Assembly (NCBI RefSeq): GCF_020085105.1
Contig: NC_058063.1
Coordinates: forward strand, 12,739,651-12,803,650
From: Siniperca chuatsi
Taxonomy: Eukaryota; Chordata; Actinopteri; Centrarchiformes; Sinipercidae
Direction: 5' to 3'
Length of the DNA stretch: 64,000 bases
Part shown: positions 46,461 to 64,000 of the stretch, one piece after another
Position numbering within the stretch: the first letter of the stretch is position 1
How the letters are laid out: each line of letters begins with the position of its first letter
Made by a program: the position numbers and the translations under genes
The notes under the pieces: generated by a model
What the model was told of the DNA's origin: nothing
Databases searched by the model: none
The model's input: only the letters and a program-made list of their open reading frames with translations

Positions 46461-46929
46461 CAGCAGCAACTGAATTTATTAACTATAACTTGAATCCACT
46501 TGATATGACTGTGTAAAATGTATGTGTACAAATATGCATGTTTGTGTTTAACTGCACTGTTCAGTTAAACATTGCCACATGGTTATTGATAATTGGTGAC
46601 CTATTGCTGTGCTGATGACTTATGACATTTGGTAAAGTTAATTACCTGTGCTGATAATTTGCCGTCTGGAGTTTTTTTTTTTTTTTTTTTTTTCAGGTGA
46701 GAAAAGTCAGGAAGGGGTGTGGTCAGGTGTGAACCTGTGAAGAGGCGGAGAAAAGAGTCCGAAAACACACAGGTAGATGACAAAAGCGCTGGAAGTGACA
46801 TGTAACATAAAAATATAGACTGCATCTTTGCCGATAACCTGCCTGAATCTATCAGATGGTGAATTGTTTCGAGGCACTTAAGGAGTCGGAGTTGTGATTT
46901 GTGGAAAAGCCCTCCTTCGACGTCGCTGG

Positions 46930-47021
46930 AGGTTTCAGTGCCAACATGGATCCCTTGTCTCGGGGCGTGTTTTGTTAAGAAATAGCTGTCAACTACGGGA
47001 GTACTGAGCAATTTTGATTAA
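46930..47021 (+). promoter_or_regulatory. Probable tnk1 5' non-coding exon and promoter
   Basis: A GC-richer stretch (CGACGTCGCTGG near 46919) leads to a strong donor, TTAACG|GTAAGT, at 47021/47022. The first coding exon at 49555 begins with an untranslated dozen bases after a good acceptor, so an upstream 5' UTR exon is needed and this is the best candidate. The transcription start is not known. Confidence 0.4.
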
Positions 47022-47286
47022 CGGTAAGTATCGGAGGTTTTATCGGTCTGTGACCGGGTTTATAGGGACGCTGCAGTCTGGGGAAATACCTAATGTCCGA
47101 ACGTTTTATGAAATAATCAGGTTTCACAAAGTTCCTAATGAGAAAATTAGCAAATGTAGCCTATTCTTTAAAACATTGACCAAAAAATGGTCATTAAATC
47201 ATGTGCTTTTGACCGTAATGTTCCGTCCTTTTACAGAATAATTGAGAATGGCAAATATCCCAAATTACCATATTGTGTCTCTTTAC

Positions 47287-47785
47287 AAACTGGTACTCAA
47301 GTACTGTACTTAATTGCAATTTTAAGGTACGTGTACTTTACTTGAGGTTAAATTTTATGCTACTTTTCTACTTGACTACATTTCAGAGGGAAATATTGTA
47401 CTTTTTTTCTCTCTGCATCTATTTGGCAGCTATAGTTATTAGTTACTTTTCAGATTCAGGTTTTATATACAAAACTTGGGATCCGTTAATAAAGTCTGGT
47501 GCATTATTATAGATTAAACTGCCCAACAGTTTATAAAGTGGTTCATAGACCTTCAACACGAAATGCTGCTTAGACAGTAATCCACCAATGATAATAATCC
47601 AATAACATAACACTGAGAGGGGCTGTTGAATGAAGTGTACTTTTAGTTTTTATACATAAGTATTTTGCTGATAATAGTTATGTAATTTTCTTAAGTTAGA
47701 TTTTGAATGCAGGCAGTATTTTACATTGTAGTACTGCTACTTTGGCTTAAGTAAAATGTCTGAATACTCCTTCCACTACTGCTCT
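47287..47785 (+). repeat. Dispersed repeat, family E, in tnk1 intron 1
   Basis: Starts with CAAGTACTGTACTTAATTGC and GTACTTTACTTGAGG, then CTACATTTCAGAGGGAAATA. It ends with TACTTTGGCTTAAGTAAAAT and TCCTTCCACTACTGC. A repeat type common in percomorph genomes by recognition. No ORF. Confidence 0.6.
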
Positions 47786-49554
47786 TGACTGCACTCATGT
47801 TGTCTGTACGTATTTGATAATAGATCAGAATATTAGCGTGATATAATATTATAGTTTATCTGCAAATGAAGCTTTGTCAGAGCCGCTCTGTCAACTGAGG
47901 GTGTCAATCTTGATTTCAATCTTGATTTGTTCTTGGGCTCAGCCAGGGGAGGCAGGCATCACCAGTGTAAACAAATGCTCTCCTACAGAAGTGCTGGATC
48001 AACAATGCTGTTACTGCAAATAATGGCTTGCAAGATAGGCCAGTTTAACCAGTGACCGTTCAGCCACATTACGTTTTTAACTAAATAGTTGGACACTTGG
48101 TCACACAGAGGTTGTTGGGGGGTTTTTTTCAGTAGCTGGGCAGGTTAAAGATTCATCACTCTGTACATAGAGAATCTGTGTGTGTGTGTGTGAGTGTTTT
48201 TTCTTTTGAATTTGAATGTGACCTGCAGAATATTTGCCTCATGCTCGCTCAAGTTAGGTGCAAATTAAATGGGAGTTGTCCCTGGTAATGAATGCAAGCC
48301 CAGACTAGTGCCCTCTTGCTTTCTTCTGGTTTTTGAAGCATCAGATGGCTGTACGAATGAGCAGGCTGATTACTGAAGACAATGTAGCTCTGCTACGTGT
48401 TTAGTGTAGATGTAAATTTTTTTCCAGGGTAGCTGACAGAGGAATGTTAAAGGCCTTCCCTGACTCATACCTGCTGGGCCCAGTGTGCTGATAAGCAGGT
48501 GATTTATGGCTGTACAGCCCTCTAGTAACATTAAGAGCAGAAGCCAGAGATTATATCCAACAAAAGAAGAATTTTCTGTGTTTTAACTTTTTGTTTTGTA
48601 GCAATAAGAAAGTTATGCAAACGTGTTATTGCACTCATGGCTCAGGACACTGTAACTGCTTATTTGTCAAGCTTAAAGATATCAAAGAAATGCAAATTAG
48701 AAAGCAGATGCACGCCCCAATCAGCCTCATAAGAGCTGATTCAAAGTCACGCTGCTGTCAACACTCAGCATGACTTCAGCAGTTACATAAATACTGTGTG
48801 AACAAGATCCAGTCCGACGGGTCCCCATAAACCACACACAAGCTTATGTTTCCAACTCTCAGTATTTCACATTGCTTCAGGACTCCCTGCAGGATCAAAA
48901 CGAGTCACAACCCAGTAAACAGCACTGATACTGGAACTACTAAAAGAAAATCTTTTATGTCTGTTTCCTGTCCCCTCATCCACCTGTTCCTCTTTGCGTG
49001 CCTTCACTTCTATGCTTCTTCTGTCATCTTTCACCATTCCCCATATCTGTTTTTACGCTCATTTGGGTAGCTATCTGCCTGTTTGGAAGTGCGAACATAT
49101 GCAAATGACACTACTGTCTTGTTCTCTTGGTTCTAAAAAGCTGAATGATGTACTCTTCTGCCACACTCTTGTGCCAGAATGTTGATACAGCAAACATGAC
49201 AGTTCATTAGTTGCCTTCCCTTCTCATAGGACAAGTTGGCACACAGCTAAAAGCTGAGCGATCCCCCTGCGGCATCTCACGCAAAGGGCTTTTTGTTAGG
49301 TCTCCATGGTAACCTAACAAGGCCCAAGTGGGAGTGAAGTCACCGTTAAACAGGCTGTTTAATGAGATGAGGAAGACCCAGACAGAGCACTGGTTCATAA
49401 TTGTGTCTTTGGGTTTTGTCTTACGTCCCCAGACTGGAAAACAAATAAGAGGTTTAATGAGATTTAATGTATAGGAAAACTGAACAAAAAAACACACACA
49501 CACAAAAGGTCCCTGCACTGTCTTACAACCTTTGACCTTTGACCCTAAAGACAG
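47786..49554 (+). other. Remainder of tnk1 intron 1
   Basis: A TG microsatellite lies near 48178-48195. No exon or clear repeat boundary seen. Confidence 0.5.
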
Positions 49555-49566
49555 GTTGGCCGGGTC

Positions 49567-58806
<9,240 letters not shown>

Positions 58807-59112
58807 AGTGATTTTCTGGCTGATTTTACCTTTATTGATGCATGGATAGTTGACTTTTTCAGCAACACCTTGCTTCACATTGACACTGGAAGCTGCCCTA
58901 TACACCTTGATATGGGAACAGACAGGAGGTCCAGTGCGTATGAAAGTAGAAGAACGAAGATGGCTGGATGTAAAAAGGAAAAATATTTTGAAACAGACTG
59001 TTTCTGACTACTGTTTTTATATTTTTAATGAGACACCGCACATTGTGTGTTTTTTGCTAACAGTTTTTGTATCTTAATGAATTTGTATATATTAGATATT
59101 GTTGTTTTATTG

Positions 59113-59118
59113 AATAAA
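59113..59118 (+). terminator. tnk1 polyadenylation signal
   Basis: AATAAA 307 bases after the tnk1 stop, with TG/T-rich sequence shortly after. It gives a compact 3' UTR of about 330 nt. Confidence 0.7.
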
Positions 59119-59135
59119 ATTGATGATCTGGCCTT

Positions 59136-60615
59136 AATGCTGAGCTGCCATGTGATAATATGAGCAGTTTATTCAGTTGGTTCATTGCAAAAGTGCACCA
59201 TGATTAGTGTCTGCACTTTATACTGTAACTACCAATGGCAGGTTCTCAATAGACTTAATTTTCTTTCTCCTTTCTGGATTTTAAAATCCATGTAACAGTG
59301 TCGCAGACACATTATGTCATCTGATTATGTCAAAGTTTACAGGTCTTGAGGAGTAGCCTACTACTGCATATTGAAAAGACTTTTGAGTCAGCGTCGGTAG
59401 AGGCCTGAAGACTGCTAATTTGAAAATGAAAAATGATTTGGGGATGTGAAGTTAACTTACCAGACCTCTGCAGCCCGCTCCTCATCGCTGCTTGAGGCTA
59501 ATGGCTAGAGGCTACATTAGCCGCTACTAGCATAACACACCTGAAACACAGACTAAACTGTTATTGGTTGAGTTGCATCGTGGGTAATGTAGGTGCCAGG
59601 TTTTGATAAGAAAATGTGTGAAATAAAAAAGACGATATCTCTGCTTCTGCTGCTATATCGATTTTGTTGAGTCCGACAATGTTATAAGAGCACAATGCTA
59701 ACTCTTATAAACCTTTTTGTATTCACAGTACCCACAATGATGAGCTTGCTTATGACTGTATAACACACTCTTTAATTTAATAGGAACTTTTGTGTTTTTG
59801 ATGCCTGCTGGTCTTCAGGAAGATTCTGTCTTAAAATGTATTATATTTAAATTCTAAGCCTGACTGCAGGATCAAAGCTTTGTGAGCCTTCAATTTCTAT
59901 TTTAGGAGAGGCAATGGTCTCAACCCAATTACTCACACTTTGAATGTACAGTATTCTGTTGGTTTGATCATTTCCATGTTTACATTACACAGCATGTTTG
60001 TTGTCTTCTTCTTAATCTGATGCAATTTAAGAAGACAGACATCATGTAAATAGACACACTAGTGTGAATATTTACACAGCAGCAGCATGCACTTGTATGA
60101 GTTGCTAAGCCACTGAACTGTTGATTCCTGTAAAGTAAGAACAATAGGATTACATATGAGAAGACGAAGAAGTTATTTCCCGGAGCATAGAGGCATGGAT
60201 GGACATGTGCTGACATGTTCCTGTAAATGCTATGCTTGTATTTCCCACGTTTCCAGGAGGTGGAGTGGTGTGATATTCAGTATGTGACTAGGGAAGAGAG
60301 GTTTTGTCTCCTTTTGTTGCATCTGAAGTAGGGCATGGATATAATCGTTCTGTTAACTGGATGCAGATAGATAAAGGAAGGTGATATTGACGCCAATAAA
60401 GTGCATATTGTTAACCAGTAACTAAAACCAAGCCAAGGACTTTGGCTCATTTTGTTCCAGAGAATGAGAGACTGGATGTCCCTCTGAAGCAGAGATCATT
60501 TTTCCCAAAGTGAAACCAGATGTTCCACATTTAGACTTTAGGTTTCCAAGGGCCTTCCCCAAAACTTTCCTGGACAATCACTGGGGCAGAAGAACACAAG
60601 ACAAGACGTAATATG
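59136..60615. other. tnk1-plscr3 tail-to-tail intergenic region
   Basis: Contains a probable dispersed repeat at 59345-59720, marked by GAGGCTACATTAGCCGCTAC, GGTGCCAGGTTTTGATAAG and GACGATATCTCTGCTTCTGC. The remainder shows no exon. Confidence 0.5.
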
Positions 60616-62532
60616 GCATTTGTTTATTTCTTAACTACAGGGTATTTTTTTGTTTCTGTAAAAAAATGTAATTCACAATCACGAGACACAAGAGTTACAA
60701 AAAAATGGAACGAAATAGTTTTGAAAAAAAACAGTAAACTGATTTTAAAAAGCAAGTTTCGCAGATTAACATCAATAAACAAATAATTGCATTAAATGTA
60801 CTGTACATCCTTTGGCTACTTTCTCTTTCCTTATCAGAGGTCAGATTGCACAAAGGCTGGTGGTAGCAATAAGACATTTAGTTACTGACAGTGTAATAGA
60901 GAGTCTGGATTAGAGAGCACTAGTGGCAACCAAGCATCACAGTAGGCACACCCATGTTATCTCACAAGAACGATAAAAACAAGAAGGATTATTAAATACA
61001 GAGCAGAGAGTTGCATTCAACAGCAACAGGCAACATTAACCTCCCATTTTTTTTTATTAATTCTGAAACAGCGATCAAATGAGCTTAACAGACCAAATTT
61101 CACATGACAAGTTCACATTCAGGACTCTTTCTGCTACAAAAACTACAGAAAGTTTGTGTTTTCTTAAACCCATCACTGGTGTTTCTCAACCACTCTGAGG
61201 TGAGGTTAACATTCACTAACCTCAACTTTCTTTCTATTCCTGCTTCACTCAGATTTTTCCTCCTATTCAACCTACATTCTCTGTGTAATCATTACACTGG
61301 CACATGTTCAACACCATGGAATCTGGAGAAATTGGAGGGCGAGGTTTGGCTGTGGCGTCAGTCTCCATGGCAACCACTAAACAACAGAGGGAGCATGAGA
61401 GCATTTACACTGTAGCCTGTGCTACAGTTTTGTTAGATTAGGTACACTAGGCTATAAGACACGGAGGGCTTCGAGGAAGATAAAGGCAGCTGAGAGAGAG
61501 ACAGAGCACTTTGGTAAATACTGTCAACTCTGTCAACTTCGACTAAAAGACATTACACACTCCTCTTCCTAACACAACCACCACTTTCCTATATAAGCTA
61601 AATAATGCCTGTTTACTAGAGTCTAGAGCCATGCTAGCGGCTCTGTCGGGCTGTACTTAGGCACAGCGGTGCTTTGAGCTAAATACTAATGTCAGTATGC
61701 TAACATGCTCACAATGGCAATGCTAACACGCAGATGTTTAACAGCTATGTTTACCATGTTAACCATCTTAGTTTAGCTTGTTTGCATGCTAACATTTGCT
61801 AATTAGCACTAAACACAAAGCACAGCTGAGGTTTTACAGGAATTTGGTCACAAAGTACTGGACAAATCAAACTTTTGTGATGGCGCTAGATGAAAGGTTA
61901 AAGGTACGATTCATGGCTAAAAAAAAACAAAGCAATGAATACAGTTTCTAAATCCACACCAGTATTGCATTAAGTATTGCACTTATACTAGATCTATTGG
62001 GATTTCTAAAAGTGTGATAATCATCGATAAACATACAGCATAAATATGAAATGTTAATGCCAGTGTAGCATAAAGCACATTCAAACGTGTGTTCACTCTT
62101 ATTTCTGTGTGTGGGCACTGAAAAAGGCATTGAGGGTCAGGCTGACTTTCTTTGGCAGGGATTAAATCTCAATTTGAGGTACATTCACTCACTTAAAATA
62201 GATAAAATGTCTACAGACTGTCTGGAGTGTAAGGAACATTGGCAACATGGCAGCTGGTATCGGTCAGCGAGTTTGGATAGATTATAAAAAAAAAAATAAA
62301 AAAAAAAACAACAATCCTTGGTGGACATCTGGAATCAAGAGTTCATTAACTCATATTGACCTGTGTGTATAAAAGGATGGCACCATATTGGCTGGAATCT
62401 GGTGAAGGACAGATTTAAAAAAAAAAAAAAAAAAAAAAACTTATGGAAAAATGCAGTACATGAACAGAGAATGCATAACTGGAAAAAAATCTTTGCTCTC
62501 ATGCTGTTGTTTTCCCCTCCTTTTTTCCTCTG
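60616..62532 (-). other. plscr3 3' UTR and downstream repeats
   Basis: Follows the scramblase stop. Candidate polyadenylation signals on the minus strand are AATAAA at 61053-61058 and at 60623-60628 (complement). A family C repeat occupies 61627-61915. A-rich runs lie at 62284-62308 and 62419-62438. Which signal is used cannot be decided from sequence. Confidence 0.45.
61627..61915 (+). repeat. Dispersed repeat, family C copy
   Basis: Contains CGGCTCTGTCGGGCTGTACT, TTTGAGCTAAATACTAATGT, TATGTTTACCATGTTAACC and TTTGCTAATTAGCACTAAAC, then GGCGCTAGATGAAAGG. It is the most complete copy in the window for the 3' half. Confidence 0.65.
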
Positions 62533-62592
62533 TTATGAAAACACCGTGCTGCGTTGGTTGGCCTCCCCAACCTTCTCGAAGAACATGAAATC
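62533..62592 (-). CDS. plscr3: plscr3 last coding exon (19 codons and stop)
   Basis: Reads [19 protein letters not shown] then TAA, after acceptor TTGCAG. Very short; recognised by the DFMFFE hallmark. Confidence 0.9.
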   Translation of the reverse strand, partial: DFMFFEKVGEANQRSTVFS

Positions 62593-63624
62593 CTGCAAAG
62601 TGACAACAAAGAAGAAAATGAATTCATCCCCTGATTAGTTTGAGGCAGCAAGTACAGAAAAAATTAAATTGGTGTTATTCAGAGAAAAACTCAGGAAAAA
62701 AAAAAAAAAATATATATATATATATGGTCTTACAATGAGGAAGCAGGCTCCCATGAGCACAGCTTTCATCTTCACGTCCATGTCCAGTGGGAATTGGATG
62801 CCAAAGTTGTCCGTGTCTGTGAAGACTTCCTTCAAAAGGCCACTCCACTGCTTGCTGATGCGACCAATGGGCTTGTCACTATCTTTGCCCTTCAGCTGCA
62901 GAGCAATAACAATAACAATGTCTATAAGAGGTTTTAGAAAGTATACTATACTGTGATGTTACCGTGTTAGAGAGGAGAGACAGAGGGAAACAGTCTATCC
63001 AGATATTGAGGTGTTTCCAAAAAATGTTTATTTACTTTCTTGTCGAGAGTTAGATGAGAAGATTGATACCACTCATGTCTGTAGGATAAATATGAAGCTA
63101 CAGCCAGCAGGCAGTTAGCTTAGCTTAGCATAAAGACTGGAAACAGGGGGACACAGCTAGACTTACTCTGTCCAAAGGTAACAAAATCTGTCTCCCAGCA
63201 CCTCTAAAGCTCACTAATTAAAATGTTTCCAGTCTTTGTACTAAGCTAAGCTAACCGACTGTTGGCTGTAGCTTCATATTTAATGGACAGATATGAGAGT
63301 GGTATTGACCTTCTCATCTAACTCTCGGCAACAAAGCAAATAAGTGTATTTCCTAAAAAGCTGAGCCATTCCTTTAAGGAAGTTCTTGGCTGGTTGAACC
63401 ACATGAAATGTACCAAAAGGAGTTTAGTTTCACCCACAAACACAACAATCCTCTGACCTCACCTCAAAATTGACATCCCCACAGCAGTTGCAGGCAAAGC
63501 AGGGCCCCTCCAGCTTCATCACAGTCTCCTTGTTGGCTCCCTGGATGGAAAACCGCGGCAGGAAAGGGTGCCAGTCCTGTTTGACGTAGCCTATGGTGGT
63601 GCCCGGCGGTGCTTGGACCTCCAT
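62533..63624 (-). CDS. plscr3: Phospholipid scramblase, PLSCR3-like (5'-partial, last three coding exons)
   Basis: Scramblases move phospholipids between bilayer leaflets in response to Ca2+; PLSCR3 is the mitochondrial member. Exons 63463-63624, 62734-62895 and 62533-62592 give 127 in-frame codons plus stop, all phase 0. Visible are [29 protein letters not shown] (the cysteine cluster), [13 protein letters not shown], the Ca2+-binding-like [12 protein letters not shown], and the single C-terminal membrane helix [20 protein letters not shown] (written across the last junction). The last residues are [18 protein letters not shown]3 is chosen over PLSCR1/2 because [11 protein letters not shown] and FLPxFSIQ match it best and because TNK1 is its human neighbour, also tail-to-tail. 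N-terminal exons lie off the right edge. Confidence 0.88.
62734..62895 (-). CDS. plscr3: plscr3 exon, penultimate (54 codons)
   Basis: Acceptor CTGCAG|CTGAAG. It reads [35 protein letters not shown], then [19 protein letters not shown], with donor ATT|GTAAGA. An A14-(TA)n tract lies just past the donor (62697-62725). Confidence 0.9.
63018..63355. mobile_element. Fold-back MITE (family F), near-intact, in a plscr3 intron
   Basis: The left arm AGAGTTAGATGAGAAGATTG, GAAGCTACAGCCAGCAGGCA, GTTAGCTTAGCTTAGC and AAAGACTGGAAACA is mirrored on the right by TTTCCAGTCTTTGTACTAAG, CTAAGCTAACCGACTG, TTGGCTGTAGCTTCATATTT and TTCTCATCTAACTCTC. Arms are about 140 bases around a short unique centre. Confidence 0.8.
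63463..63624 (-). CDS. plscr3: plscr3 exon, antepenultimate (54 codons)
   Basis: Acceptor CTACAG|ATGGAG. It reads [35 protein letters not shown], then [15 protein letters not shown], with donor GAG|GTGAGG. The leading ATG is internal, not the start codon. Confidence 0.9.
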
Positions 63625-64000
63625 CTGTAGGTCACATAACATCGTTACATACACATACTAACATGACACAAAATTAGAAAGTTATCTTAGGGGTCTTAAA
63701 ATCTGTCCTCATGCCTTGACACTGACAGCTATAAATAAAACATCACGGGGTTAGCATGTCACACAGGACAGCAGGAATGATAAGTGAGTCTCTGACCACT
63801 CCATTGTGGCACCACATAACAAAGGTAACGCGTCTCACATGGCTCCTGTCTGGCCAGTAAACAGAACTGCAGTATGTGAGAGGCTAGCAGCTTGGGTTGG
63901 GGCCAATGGGAACCTACTGTAGCCAGATTGCCAATGATGTGATTAAACAGAGAGAGAATGGTGGCATGGCAAAGGATTGGGGGAGTCTAGGAGATAGTTT
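63625..64000 (-). other. plscr3 intron, right edge of window
   Basis: Upstream of the internal scramblase exon on the minus strand. I looked for the preceding cysteine-rich exon (a CGCSCC..CGLQ-like block) and did not see it. Confidence 0.55.

Larger units (their letters stand above)
43984..46990. other. Divergent intergenic region between trmt44 and tnk1
   Basis: About 3 kb. Starts with the trmt44 promoter. A dispersed repeat lies at 44590-44760 (CAGGGACAGTGCATATTAAT, AGCCAAAAGGCTAGTTTTCA). Repeated AATAAA-containing units lie at 46300-46460, and a T24 run at about 46671-46694. Two exon-like intervals (45014-45146 and 45505-45656) have splice-like edges but no recognised protein. Confidence 0.5.

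Noticed and set aside
46601..47011. 136-residue minus-strand ORF at the tnk1 5' end
   Set aside because: Runs through a poly-Lys stretch made by a T24 homopolymer; no recognisable domain. It overlaps the likely tnk1 5' exon and promoter.

Overview
The window is genomic DNA from a ray-finned fish, most likely a percomorph teleost. The evidence is vertebrate intron-exon structure, proteins close to vertebrate families, introns with GT-AG ends, and dense teleost-type interspersed repeats. These include fold-back MITEs, tRNA-derived SINEs, hAT-like and other TIR elements, a Tc1 relic and a solo LTR. There are no bacterial features. Gene calls were built by reading splice sites so that reading phase is kept across every junction. 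Family names come from remembered protein families, not from a search.

Layout. (1) 1-1.24 kb, minus strand: the first two coding exons of an orphan class-A GPCR of the GPR26/GPR78 pair; the last exon lies off the left edge. (2) 1.24-29.2 kb: about 28 kb without a recognisable gene. It holds a Tc1-like pseudogene carrying a solo LTR, several dispersed repeat families, a 203-bp AT dinucleotide tract, small MITEs and a few GC-richer stretches that could be conserved non-coding DNA. (3) 29.2-44.0 kb, minus strand: trmt44, encoding the tRNA(Ser) Um44 2'-O-methyltransferase. It is complete in 11 coding exons (631 aa), with one GC-AG intron. (4) 44.0-47.0 kb: the divergent intergenic region. (5) 47-59.1 kb, plus strand: tnk1, a non-receptor tyrosine kinase of the ACK family. 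It is complete in 13 coding exons (753 aa). (6) 60.6-63.6 kb, minus strand: the last three coding exons of a phospholipid scramblase, best matched to PLSCR3, lying tail-to-tail with tnk1.

Gene order. trmt44 followed by gpr78 in the same direction matches the human 4p16.1 neighbourhood. tnk1 facing plscr3 tail-to-tail matches human 17p13.1. The two blocks meet in the 3-kb region between trmt44 and tnk1, so this region is a synteny junction relative to human. The genes have unrelated roles (signalling receptor, tRNA modification, kinase signalling, membrane lipid scrambling), and nothing suggests a joint pathway.

I found no clearly new biological system. The most useful observations are a well-formed CRIB-like motif in fish TNK1, the GC-AG intron and a tiny upstream ORF in trmt44, a NAGNAG acceptor in tnk1, and several nested-transposon structures whose order of insertion can be read directly.
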